Translations under genes and position numbers: made by a program
Shown here: positions 1 to 7,704 of the stretch, in pieces
Position numbering within the stretch: the first letter of the stretch is position 1
Layout: every line of letters starts with the position of its first letter
Assembly: GCA_018434945.1 (NCBI GenBank)
Contig: JAHDOI010000065.1
Span: 37,869-101,868 of the forward strand
From: Selenomonadales bacterium
Lineage (GTDB): Bacteria > Bacillota > Negativicutes > Sporomusales > UBA7701
Reading direction: 5' to 3'
Length of the DNA: 64,000 bases
Notes under the pieces: model-generated
What the model saw: only the letters and a program-made list of their open reading frames with translations
What the model was told of the DNA's origin: nothing
Database searches by the model: none

Positions 1-39
1 AAGCTTAAGAGATTTGGAGTAGGGGAAAGGAGTTTCGTA

Positions 40-1068
40 ATGTTCGGAATGTCTATGGATATCGGGGTCGATTTGGGGACAGCTACCGTACTGGTCTATA
101 TAAAGGGCAAAGGAATCGTGCTGCGCGAACCGTCGGTCGTGGCTATCGACCGCGACACAAACCGCATCATCGCGATCGGCGAGGAAGCCCGTCGGATGCT
201 AGGGAGGACGCCGGGCAACATCGTGGCCATCCGGCCTTTGCGCGAAGGCGTTATCGCCGACTACGACACGACGGAAAGCATGCTCCGCCATTGTATCCAA
301 AAGGTGGCCGGCAGAAGCATGTTCTTCAAGCCGCGCATAATGGTATGCGTGCCGTCCGGGGTCACGACGGTGGAGAAACGGGCGGTGCTTGAGGCAGCCA
401 TCCAGGCAGGTGCCCGCAAGACATACCTTATCGAAGAACCGCTGGCGGCCGCGCTCGGCGCCGGCCTGGTGATATCAGAGCCCTGCGGCTCGATGGTCGT
501 CGATATCGGCGGCGGCACCACCGACGTCGCGGTCCTCAGTCTCGGCGGCATCGTCGTCAGCGAGTCGCTCAGGGTCGGCGGCGACAAGTTCGACGAGGCG
601 CTTGTGCGCTATATCAAGAAAGAATACAACATCATGATCGGCGAACGCACCGCTGAGGAAATCAAGGTCAACGTCGGCACCGCGTATCCGGCCGGCCGCA
701 ACGAATCGATGGAGATCCGCGGCCGCGATCTGGTGTCCGGCCTGCCGAAAACGATGCGGATCGGCTCCACGGAAACGCGCGAAGCCTTGGCGGAACCGAT
801 TTCCCTCATAATCGAATGCGTCAAGACGGTGCTGGAGAAAACCCCGCCCGAACTGGCGGCCGATATCGTCGACCGCGGCATCGTCATGACCGGCGGCGGC
901 TCCCTCCTCCACGGGCTGGACAGGCTCATCAGCCAGGAGACCGGCATCCCCACCTACCTGGCGGACGACCCGCTGTCCTGCGTGGCGCTGGGCACCGGCA
1001 AGGCGCTGGAGTCGCTTGAGAACATCCAGGATTCGCTGACGACGATCAAAAAGGGCAGCATAGCATAG
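40..1068 (+). CDS. mreB: Rod-shape actin homologue MreB/Mbl
   Basis: Cytoskeletal actin-like ATPase that organises lateral cell-wall synthesis on the inner face of the cytoplasmic membrane. Visible motifs are phosphate-1 (GVDLGTA, about residues 9-15), phosphate-2 (DIGGGTTD, near 155) and the adenosine motif (TGGGSLL, near 290). At 342 residues it has the normal family length. AAAGGAG lies 7 bases before the ATG at 40; two further in-frame ATGs (49, 55) are less well placed. The order of this gene followed by two FlgF/FlgG-type genes matches Bacillus mbl-flhO-flhP, so it is probably the Mbl paralogue; MreB proper would be elsewhere. Family certain, paralogue inferred. Confidence 0.95.
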   Translation: MFGMSMDIGVDLGTATVLVYIKGKGIVLREPSVVAIDRDTNRIIAIGEEARRMLGRTPGNIVAIRPLREGVIADYDTTESMLRHCIQKVAGRSMFFKPRIMVCVPSGVTTVEKRAVLEAAIQAGARKTYLIEEPLAAALGAGLVISEPCGSMVVDIGGGTTDVAVLSLGGIVVSESLRVGGDKFDEALVRYIKKEYNIMIGERTAEEIKVNVGTAYPAGRNESMEIRGRDLVSGLPKTMRIGSTETREALAEPISLIIECVKTVLEKTPPELAADIVDRGIVMTGGGSLLHGLDRLISQETGIPTYLADDPLSCVALGTGKALESLENIQDSLTTIKKGSIA

Positions 1069-1072
1069 TATA

Positions 1073-1104
1073 CGGCCGTTCGGGGATCAGAACCCGGACG
1101 GCCG
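1073..1104 (+). terminator. Hairpin after mreB, possible terminator
   Basis: A 12-bp stem (CGGCCGT plus TCGGG pairing with CCCGG plus ACGGCCG, one G-T pair) with an 8-base loop follows the mreB stop codon. No U-run follows, so it may slow or stabilise rather than terminate. It separates mreB from the flagellar promoter. Confidence 0.4.
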
Positions 1105-1146
1105 CTTAAATATGCTCACTCCCATAACTTTCCTGCCCGGAAACAC

Positions 1147-1173
1147 TTAAGAAATCGCAACATATGCCGATAA
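1147..1173 (+). promoter_or_regulatory. Sigma-28 (SigD/FliA-type) promoter for the flagellar operon
   Basis: TTAA at 1147-1150, 15 bases, then GCCGATAA at 1166-1173. This is the flagellar sigma consensus (TAAA-N15-GCCGATAA) with a perfect -10 element. It lies 21 bases before the flgF start at 1194 and overlaps an in-frame ATG at 1164, which therefore cannot be the translation start. Confidence 0.8.
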
Positions 1174-1193
1174 ATAGAGTAGGAGGTGAATGG

Positions 1194-1946
1194 ATGATAA
1201 GGGGGATTTATGTCGCCGGCTCAGGGATGATGACCGAGGCGACGAGGACCGACGTCATCGCCAACAACCTCGCCAACGCGAGCACGGCGGGCTACCGCAA
1301 AGATATCGCCGTCGGCAAGGACTTCCGCAACATGCTCATCCAGCGCATCAACGACGGGCCGAACCGCCCGGTCATCGGCAGCATGGGGGTCGGCTCGGTT
1401 ATCGACGAAGTCGCCACTATCCACACCCAGGGCAGCATGAGGCAAACCGGCAACAAGTACGATCTGGCTATCGAGGGCCGGGGCTTTTTCGCGGTGGAAA
1501 CGCCCGCCGGAGTCCGCTACACCCGCAACGGCAGCTTCACCCGCAGCGCTCAGGGCGAGCTTGTAACCCAGGACGGGTACCGGGTTCTCGGCCAGGGCGG
1601 GGCTATCCAGCTCGGCGACCCCGAAAGCAAGGTCGATATCGTCGAAGACGGCCGGATAATGGTGGACGACGCGGAAGCCGACACGCTGAGAATTGTGGAC
1701 TTCGCTGACGAAAAACAGCTTGTCAAAGAGGGCGCCACGCTGTTCGCCGCCGGGCCAGGCCAGCAGGAAGAGCCGGTCGAGGGCATCATGGTACGCGACG
1801 GCTACCTCGAACTTTCCAACGTCAACGTGGTGGCCGAGATGGTCAACCTCATCACCGGCTACCGGGCCTACGAGATTAACAGCAAAGCCGCGCAGGCCCA
1901 CGACTCGCTGCTTGACAAAGCCGTCAATGATGTAGGAAGAGTATAA
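1194..1946 (+). CDS. flgF: Flagellar rod/hook-basal body protein FlgF (FlhO-like)
   Basis: Axial rod protein of the flagellar basal body, exported by the flagellar type III system. The N-terminus has the rod/hook motif (ANNLANASTAGYRK, about residues 21-34); the C-terminus has the partner motif ending in EMVNLITGYRAYEINSKA, and these pair as the D0 coiled coil. 250 residues is normal. Start: ATG 1194 is preceded by AGGAGGTG at 1181-1188. The in-frame ATG at 1164 lies inside the sigma-28 -10 element and has no ribosome site. First gene of flgF-flgG-flgA-flgH-flgI-flgJ, likely expressed late in flagellar assembly. Confidence 0.92.
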   Translation: MIRGIYVAGSGMMTEATRTDVIANNLANASTAGYRKDIAVGKDFRNMLIQRINDGPNRPVIGSMGVGSVIDEVATIHTQGSMRQTGNKYDLAIEGRGFFAVETPAGVRYTRNGSFTRSAQGELVTQDGYRVLGQGGAIQLGDPESKVDIVEDGRIMVDDAEADTLRIVDFADEKQLVKEGATLFAAGPGQQEEPVEGIMVRDGYLELSNVNVVAEMVNLITGYRAYEINSKAAQAHDSLLDKAVNDVGRV

Positions 1947-2042
1947 TAATACTAGTTTTGGGGCTGGACTTTATAAGAGGCCCCGGGGGTCGCCGACCGA
2001 CTGAGGCGGCCTGAAATCGGAAAACCGGGAGGTAAACTCGAT

Positions 2043-2831
2043 ATGATGCGCGCGTTATGGACGGCCGGCACGGGCATGGTAGCCCAGCAGGCCAATATTG
2101 ACGTTATTTCCAACAACCTGGCGAACGTCAATACCACCGGCTTTAAGAAAAGCCGCTCCGATTTCCAGGATCTGATGTACCAGACTGCCCGCCAGGCAGG
2201 GGCGACGACCGGTCCCGACACCCAATTGCCCACAGGCATCCAGATCGGTCACGGCGTCCGCCAGGTGGCGACGCAGAAAATCTACACAATGGGCAATCTC
2301 CAGAACACCGGCAATCAGCTCGATGTCGCCATCGAGGGCGACGGCTTCTTCAGGATAACAATGCCTGACGGAACACTCAATTACACCCGGGACGGCGCAT
2401 TCAAAAAAGACAGTGCCGGACGGATAGTCACATCCGAAGGTTATCCGCTCGAACCGCTGATCACCATCCCCGAGGGTACCACCGAGATCACGATTTCTTC
2501 CGACGGCCGCGTGACGGCCACCATCCCCACCCAGACCAATCCGCAGGATCTTGGCCAGATCCAGCTCGCCCGCTTCGTCAACCCGGCCGGCCTGGAGAGC
2601 GTCGGCCGCAACCTGCTCAAGGAGACGGCCGCTTCCGGGGCGCCCGTCGAAGCCACTCCTGGCGCGGACGGAGCCGGCACGCTTGTCCAGAAATACGTGG
2701 AAATGTCCAACGTCCAGGTCGTGGAAGAGATGGTCAACATGATCGTCGCCGAGCGGGCGTATCAGATGAACTCCAAAGCGGTCACAACCAGCGACTCGAT
2801 GCTCGAAATCGCCGCCAACCTCAAACGATAG
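2043..2831 (+). CDS. flgG: Flagellar distal rod protein FlgG
   Basis: Distal rod protein through which the L and P rings assemble. The N-terminal motif NNLANVNTTGFKK (residues about 24-36) and the C-terminal VVEEMVNMIVAERAYQMNSK are diagnostic. 262 residues matches FlgG. GGGAGGT lies 8 bases before ATG 2043, with a second ATG directly after (2046). It follows flgF by 96 bases without a clear promoter and reads into flgA. In Bacillus the homologue is FlhP; the ring genes downstream support the true FlgG role here. Confidence 0.94.
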   Translation: MMRALWTAGTGMVAQQANIDVISNNLANVNTTGFKKSRSDFQDLMYQTARQAGATTGPDTQLPTGIQIGHGVRQVATQKIYTMGNLQNTGNQLDVAIEGDGFFRITMPDGTLNYTRDGAFKKDSAGRIVTSEGYPLEPLITIPEGTTEITISSDGRVTATIPTQTNPQDLGQIQLARFVNPAGLESVGRNLLKETAASGAPVEATPGADGAGTLVQKYVEMSNVQVVEEMVNMIVAERAYQMNSKAVTTSDSMLEIAANLKR

Positions 2832-2840
2832 GTGCGGGTC

Positions 2841-3812
2841 ATGGCTAGGATACTGGTGATGCTGGCGCTTCTGTGCCTTTATGCCGTTCCGTCGGCGGCC
2901 GCGCCGGTGACGGTCGCGGTGAACGCAGAGGCCACCGTGACCGGGCCGATTATCACCCTCGGCGAACTGGCGACAATCACCGGCGATGACAAGGAAAGAA
3001 TAAAAGCGCTGGCTGCGATAAAACTCGGCAACGCCTCCTCGCCCGGACACCGCCTGGCTCTTACCAGCGATACGCTCGGTGTTCGCCTGGCCGGGGCGGG
3101 CGCCGATCTGAGCGATATAAATTGGCTGGTGCCGCCGACGATCATTATTACCACCGCCGCCCAGACGATCAGCGGCGACCGGCTGCAGGCCGCAGCTTCC
3201 GAGGCCCTCCTGACCCAGCTGTCGGGCGACGGCGACACCGAACTTTCGGTAACGCCGCTCGGCACACCGCCCGACGTCATGGCCCCCCTCGGCAGCGTCG
3301 ACCTTAAAGCCGAGTTTCCGGCAGGCATCCGCTTCAACGCCCCCACCGCCGCAGTCGTCGCCATCAGCGCCGACGGGCGGCCATTCACGACCGTGAGCCT
3401 CCGCTTCAACGTCAAGGCTTACCAGCAGGTTGTAGTCGCGGCGCGCAACATCGCGGCCCGCGAGGCGATAACGGCCGACAGCGTACGCACCGAAAGGCGC
3501 GAGATCGGCAAAATGGCCGGTTACATCACCGATACCGGCAAAGTCCTGGGGCTCGCCGCCCGCCGTCCGATTACCGCCGGCACCCCGCTCACCGAAGCGG
3601 CAGTCGACAAGCCGCTGATGGTCAAACGGGGAACGGTGGTGACCATCCTGGTGAAGGCAGGCGGAATGATCATAACCGCCGGCGGCCAGGCGATGCAGGA
3701 CGGGCGCGAAGGAGAACTCATCAGGGTGCAGAACGTGACTTCCAGGCGAATCGTCAGCGCACGGGTCGTTGATAAGAATACCGTCCAGGTAATAATTTAC
3801 GGTGGAAGGTGA
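2841..3812 (+). CDS. flgA: Flagellar P-ring assembly chaperone FlgA
   Basis: Periplasmic chaperone for FlgI polymerisation into the P ring. It has a signal peptide (MARILVMLALLCLYAVPSAAA), an N-terminal segment, then an SAF-like domain and the FlgA C-terminal fold (about residues 190-323; PITAGTPLTEAAVDKP and a terminal VDKNTVQVII). The start at ATG 2841 has AGGTG 6 bases upstream; a GTG at 2832 directly abuts the flgG stop but lacks a ribosome site. About 323 residues is long for FlgA, as in other N-terminally extended forms. Its stop lies 7 bases before the flgH start. Confidence 0.88.
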   Translation: MARILVMLALLCLYAVPSAAAPVTVAVNAEATVTGPIITLGELATITGDDKERIKALAAIKLGNASSPGHRLALTSDTLGVRLAGAGADLSDINWLVPPTIIITTAAQTISGDRLQAAASEALLTQLSGDGDTELSVTPLGTPPDVMAPLGSVDLKAEFPAGIRFNAPTAAVVAISADGRPFTTVSLRFNVKAYQQVVVAARNIAAREAITADSVRTERREIGKMAGYITDTGKVLGLAARRPITAGTPLTEAAVDKPLMVKRGTVVTILVKAGGMIITAGGQAMQDGREGELIRVQNVTSRRIVSARVVDKNTVQVIIYGGR

Positions 3813-3819
3813 AGCTACC

Positions 3820-4416
3820 ATGGTGTCGAATATTTACATAAAAGCATTTATCCTGTCGATGTTCCTGTCGGTCGCGCTGCTCGTCCCGTTGCAGCCGCAG
3901 GCCGAAGCCGCGTCGCTGTGGAGCGAGCAGACCAGCCTGTTTGGCGACCGCAAGGCCCGCGCCGTCGGCGACAGTCTTACGATCATCATCAGCGAAACCT
4001 CGAGCGCCAGCCGCAGCGGCAACGCCGCCAACTCCAAATCCGGCAGCACCGACATGAAAGCCGGCACCGGCATGCTGAGGTTCATCGCCGCCGCCAACGC
4101 CAGCGGGAGCGACAGCTTCAAAGCCGAGGGCAAGATCACCAACACCAACAACGTGTCCGGCACGATCACCGTCCAGGTGACGGCGGTCAAGCCGAACGGC
4201 AATCTCGCGGTATCCGGCACGCAGAGCATAGTGCAGAACGGCGAGGAGCAGAAAATAACCGTCACTGGCGAAGTGCGCCCCGAGGATGTCACCGTCGACA
4301 ACGCCGTTATGTCCTACAACGTTGCCAACGCCCAGATCAGGATCGACGGCAAGGGCCCGATCGCGAACAAGCAGCGGCAGGGAATCCTCACCCAGATATT
4401 CAATCTCCTGTTCTAG
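3820..4416 (+). CDS. flgH: Flagellar L-ring protein FlgH, lacking a lipobox
   Basis: Outer-membrane L-ring subunit, the bushing of the flagellar rod. Typical FlgH words are SLWSEQTSLFGDRKA and VGDSLTIIISETSSAS, and the C-terminus is GKGPIANKQRQGILTQ. The signal peptide (residues 1-31, ending AEA) contains no cysteine, so the usual lipoprotein anchor is absent. Start: ATG 3820 has GGAAGGTGA 7 bases upstream; an in-frame GTG at 3802 overlaps flgA and is less likely. 198 residues is slightly short for the family. Its presence in a Firmicute is strong evidence for an outer membrane. Confidence 0.93.
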   Translation: MVSNIYIKAFILSMFLSVALLVPLQPQAEAASLWSEQTSLFGDRKARAVGDSLTIIISETSSASRSGNAANSKSGSTDMKAGTGMLRFIAAANASGSDSFKAEGKITNTNNVSGTITVQVTAVKPNGNLAVSGTQSIVQNGEEQKITVTGEVRPEDVTVDNAVMSYNVANAQIRIDGKGPIANKQRQGILTQIFNLLF

Positions 4417-4431
4417 CCGGAAAGGGATAAT

Positions 4432-5538
4432 ATGATGCGCAGATTGATCGCTTTCAGCCTGATAACTCTATTGCTGGCCGCAAGCGCCGCTCCGGCGCTG
4501 GCCTACGGCCCCCGCATCAAGGATGTCGCCAAGCTTCAGGGGGTGCGCAGCAACCAGCTCATCGGCTACGGACTTGTTGTCGGCCTGGCCGGCACAGGCG
4601 ACTCCGACAAGAGCACCTTCACCGTCCAGTCGATCGTCAATATGCTGAAAACCTTCGGTATCACTATCTCCAGCGCTCAGCTCAAACCCAAGAACGTGGG
4701 GGCGGTGATGGTGACGGCGCAGTTGCCGCCGTTCGTCAAACCGGGCGATACCATCGACATAACCGTTTCGTCCCTGGGCGACGCCAAGAGTCTCCAGGGC
4801 GGCACGCTGCTGCAGACGCCGCTCAAGGCGGCTAATGGGGCGGTCTACGCGGTCGGCCAGGGGCCGCTTTCGATCGGCGGGTTCTCCGCCGGCGGCAGCG
4901 GCGCCAGCCAGCAGAAAAACCATGTCACCGTCGGCTCCATCCCCAGCGGCGCCATCGTCGAACGCGACGTCCCCACCCAGTTCGAGGCCGGCGGCACCGT
5001 CGTCTTCGTCCTCAACAAACCCGATTTCACCACCGCCAGCCGCATCTCCGCGGCCGTCGACCGCCGGTTCGGCCCCATCTCCAGAGCCCGCGACGCCGGC
5101 TCGGTGGCGATATACGTACCGCTCGAATACGGCGGCGACCTGGTCGGCTTCGTCGCCGCCCTCGAAGAGCTGCCGGTCACCCCGGACAGCGCCGCCAAAG
5201 TCGTCGTCAACGAGCGCACCGGCACCGTCGTTATGGGCGGAAATGTGACCATCGATACCGTGGCTGTCGCCCAGGGCGGACTGACGGTGAAGGTCGCCAA
5301 ATCCAACGAGGTGTCGCAGCCGCCGCCCCTGTCGGGCGGGTCGACGGTCGTCACGCCGACGACTGCGCTGGACGTCAAGGATCAGCCGGCGCCGCTCATC
5401 GTCCTCCCGGCCACGGCCAGCGTCAGCGACCTTGTCAGCGCCCTCAACGCTGTCGGCGCCACGCCCCGCGACGTGATATCCATTCTCCAGGCCATCAAGG
5501 CGGCCGGCGCGCTTCACGCCGAGCTGCAGCTCATATAG
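4432..5538 (+). CDS. flgI: Flagellar P-ring protein FlgI
   Basis: Periplasmic P-ring subunit around the rod, associated with peptidoglycan. A cleavable signal peptide ends about residue 25 (APALA). The diagnostic motif is IKDVAKLQGVRSNQLIGYGL followed by VGLAGTGDSD. The C-terminus (VSDLVSALNAVGATPRDVIS, then IKAAGALHAEL) is the conserved FlgI end. 368 residues matches the family. It starts 15 bases after flgH with GGAAAGGG upstream of ATG 4432; a second ATG follows at 4435. Confidence 0.95.
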   Translation: MMRRLIAFSLITLLLAASAAPALAYGPRIKDVAKLQGVRSNQLIGYGLVVGLAGTGDSDKSTFTVQSIVNMLKTFGITISSAQLKPKNVGAVMVTAQLPPFVKPGDTIDITVSSLGDAKSLQGGTLLQTPLKAANGAVYAVGQGPLSIGGFSAGGSGASQQKNHVTVGSIPSGAIVERDVPTQFEAGGTVVFVLNKPDFTTASRISAAVDRRFGPISRARDAGSVAIYVPLEYGGDLVGFVAALEELPVTPDSAAKVVVNERTGTVVMGGNVTIDTVAVAQGGLTVKVAKSNEVSQPPPLSGGSTVVTPTTALDVKDQPAPLIVLPATASVSDLVSALNAVGATPRDVISILQAIKAAGALHAELQLI

Positions 5539-5550
5539 GCGGTGAAGGCC

Positions 5551-5883
5551 ATGCAGATTAAAGGACCGGCCGCAGCCGGCGAGACCGTGGGGGCAAAAGC
5601 GGCCGCCGGCAGGGACGCCAAGGAGGACGCCAAGCTCAAAGCGGCCTGCACCGAAATGGAAGCGGTCTTCCTCAACCTCCTCATGAAGGAGATGCGCAAA
5701 GCGGTGCCGAAGGGCGGCCTCGTCGGCAACAGCTCCCAGGAGGAAATCGTGCGCTCCCTCCTCGACAGCGAGATGACCAAGAATATGGCGCAATCCGGAG
5801 GAGTTGGCCTGGCCGAGATGCTCTACCGCCAGCTCAGCACCAACGACGCAGCGACCGACAACAAAGGCCAGGCACCCAGATAG
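5551..5883 (+). CDS. flgJ: Rod-binding protein, FlgJ N-terminal domain only
   Basis: Short rod-cap type protein (110 residues) with only the rod-binding domain: TEMEAVFLNLLMKEMRKAVPKG, split here by position, then VRSLLDSEMTKNMAQSGGVGLAEML. The peptidoglycan-hydrolase domain of enterobacterial FlgJ is missing, as in many bacteria where a separate muramidase does that job. Start: ATG 5551 has GGTG 6 bases upstream; GTG 5542 is an alternative. It directly follows flgI and closes the flagellar group. The TAG stop overlaps a GTG of the next frame, but the next gene probably starts at 5919. Confidence 0.88.
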   Translation: MQIKGPAAAGETVGAKAAAGRDAKEDAKLKAACTEMEAVFLNLLMKEMRKAVPKGGLVGNSSQEEIVRSLLDSEMTKNMAQSGGVGLAEMLYRQLSTNDAATDNKGQAPR

Positions 5884-5918
5884 TGCTTGGCTTTTTACCA
5901 TCAAAGGGAGGGACGGAT

Positions 5919-7334
5919 TTGGCGAAGTTTCGACGCAGCATCAGTCTTCTGCTGGCGGTATTGATCGTCGCGGCCCTGGCTGTGGCCCAGGCGGCGCCCC
6001 CTGTCGTGCAGAAGGTCCGTTTCCATCAGGCGCAGGATAAAGTACGGCTGGTTCTCGATATGAATGCCGTGCCGGATTTCAACGTCACACTTGAGCAAGA
6101 CCCGCACCGCCTCCTGATCGACTTGCCGGCCACCGCCGCCAAAGGCGTTCTGCGCCAGGTCGCGCTCAACGACCCCTTCGTGTCCGGGGTGGAGATCCAG
6201 GACGCCGGCCCCGGCCAGGTACGAGTGGCCATCAACCTCAACATGTCAGTGAGCCACAAGGTTTTCAAGCTCGCCAAACCTGAGCGCCTGGTGGTGGACC
6301 TGTTCAAGATCTACGAACAGAAAACCGAGCAGCAGATCCGGCCGGGAATAAACTATACATTCTGGCTGCGGAGCCAGCCGTTCGGTCCGGTCAGGGCCCA
6401 TATCCTCCTCGTCGACCCCAAAGCCGGCTTCAGCCTGCAGCCGGTGCTGTCCAACGGAGCGGTACAGGGCCTCGAGACGCTGTCTTCGATGAGCGCGGGC
6501 GCGAGGGCGGCCGCGGCCGTCAACGGTTCATACTTCGCACTGAACGGCGAGATCATCGGTTTGCTGAAAATTAACGGCGAGATTGTCAGCTCGCCCAACA
6601 TCGCGCGTACGGCTGTGGGGCTTTTCCCCGACGGCCGGATAATCTTCGACCAGGTGAACTGGCAGGGCTATGCCGAACTGCCCGGCGGTCGGGCCGATCT
6701 CAGCGGCGTCAACCGGGCCCGCGGCGACGACGAGCTTATCCTTTACACCGGCTACTACGGTCCGGCCACCGGCACCAACCCGCACGGAGCCGAATATGTC
6801 CTCGGCCCTGACGGGCAGGTGACCGCCGTCGGCAGGGGCAACACGCCGATCGTCGACGGCAGCGTGGTGCTGTCGGCTCACGGGTCTGCGGCCAAACAAC
6901 TGGCCGGCCTCAAAGTGGGCGACAAAGTAACCGTCCGCCAGAGTATCGGCAAGGACTGGGACGCGGCCACCCACGCGCTCGGCGCCGGGCCGATGCTGAT
7001 CAAGGAAGGCACCATCTACCTGACGACCAAAACGGAGGAATTCGGCAGCGACGTCGCCGGCGGCCGCGCTCCCCGCACCGCCCTCGGCCTGACCAAGGAA
7101 GGGCGGATACTCCTGGTTGTCGTCGATGGCCGCCAGGCTGCGAGCGCCGGCCTGACCCTGCTGGAACTGGCCCTGTTCATGCAGGAGCTTGGGGCCGTCG
7201 AAGCGATGAACCTCGACGGCGGGGGCTCAAGCGAGATGGTGATCAACGACAAAATTGTCAACCGTCCTTCGGACGGGCGCGAACGCAAGGTGGCGAACGC
7301 ACTGGCGGTCGTCGCCGGCAACCTTGCCAAATAG
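5919..7334 (+). CDS. AMIN domain plus phosphodiester glycosidase (NAGPA family) envelope protein
   Basis: Secreted or periplasmic two-domain protein. A signal peptide covers about residues 1-25. An AMIN-like domain follows (about 28-125: VRFHQAQDKVRLVLDMN to LVVDLFKIYE), of the kind that targets amidases and secretins to the cell wall. The C-terminal half (about 140-471) is a NAGPA/DUF2233 domain with VNGSYF and the conserved MNLDGGGSSEMV near the end. Substrate unknown, perhaps a wall or exopolysaccharide phosphodiester. Start: TTG 5919 with AGGGAGGG 6 bases upstream; an upstream GTG (5883) has no ribosome site. Confidence 0.82.
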   Translation: MAKFRRSISLLLAVLIVAALAVAQAAPPVVQKVRFHQAQDKVRLVLDMNAVPDFNVTLEQDPHRLLIDLPATAAKGVLRQVALNDPFVSGVEIQDAGPGQVRVAINLNMSVSHKVFKLAKPERLVVDLFKIYEQKTEQQIRPGINYTFWLRSQPFGPVRAHILLVDPKAGFSLQPVLSNGAVQGLETLSSMSAGARAAAAVNGSYFALNGEIIGLLKINGEIVSSPNIARTAVGLFPDGRIIFDQVNWQGYAELPGGRADLSGVNRARGDDELILYTGYYGPATGTNPHGAEYVLGPDGQVTAVGRGNTPIVDGSVVLSAHGSAAKQLAGLKVGDKVTVRQSIGKDWDAATHALGAGPMLIKEGTIYLTTKTEEFGSDVAGGRAPRTALGLTKEGRILLVVVDGRQAASAGLTLLELALFMQELGAVEAMNLDGGGSSEMVINDKIVNRPSDGRERKVANALAVVAGNLAK

Positions 7335-7351
7335 CGGCGATAATGTATAAT
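7324..7351 (+). promoter_or_regulatory. SigA-type promoter TTGCCA-N16-TATAAT
   Basis: -35 TTGCCA at 7324-7329, 16 bases, perfect -10 TATAAT at 7346-7351. It overlaps the 3' end of the glycosidase gene and would start a short leader before the ATG at 7380. It suggests the two downstream envelope genes can be transcribed independently. Confidence 0.6.
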
Positions 7352-7379
7352 GAGTAGTAAGAAATGGAGGTGGGGAGAA

Positions 7380-7688
7380 ATGTTCCGACCCAAAAGTGTA
7401 GCCGTTTTGACCGTTGTGCTGGTACTGGCGGCGGTAGCCTGGGCGATGGCGGCGGGTCCGCTCGTCGATCAGAAAGGCGTACTGTCTGGCCGGGTGATGG
7501 CCGACGGTCTGGCCGCTCCCGGCGCAGGCGTCCGCGAAGGCGATGTCCTGGTTCGGGTCGAGGGCCTCACCGGTCCGGCGATCGCCGTCAGGGCGAATGT
7601 CGACGGGCAAGTAAGGGAAGTGCTGGTGAAACCCGGTGACATGATCCGAACCGGCGATGTGCTTGTAAGGATCGAGCCTCGCAAATAG
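7380..7688 (+). CDS. Small exported lipoyl/biotinyl-like hairpin protein
   Basis: 102-residue protein with an N-terminal signal anchor (FRPKSVAVLTVVLVLAAVAW) and one small beta domain. Two related halves are visible: GVREGDVLVRVEG and MIRTGDVLVRIEP, flanking VDGQVREVLVKPGD. This is the barrel-sandwich hybrid fold of HlyD-type adaptors and lipoyl domains, but no lysine sits in a typical lipoylation context. Start: ATG 7380 preceded by GGAGGTGGGGAG. It lies between the glycosidase and the S55 protein and may be a periplasmic adaptor. No specific function can be assigned. Confidence 0.72.
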   Translation: MFRPKSVAVLTVVLVLAAVAWAMAAGPLVDQKGVLSGRVMADGLAAPGAGVREGDVLVRVEGLTGPAIAVRANVDGQVREVLVKPGDMIRTGDVLVRIEPRK

Positions 7689-7704
7689 GGAAAGGATTGA
7701 TTTG

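Noticed and set aside
2055..3821. A 588-codon open frame on the minus strand
   Set aside because: It lies opposite flgG and flgA, has no ribosome site or family features, and its composition follows the GC-rich codon positions of the real genes. The same applies to the long minus-strand frames at 24172-26487, 29972-31891 and 38836-40539.
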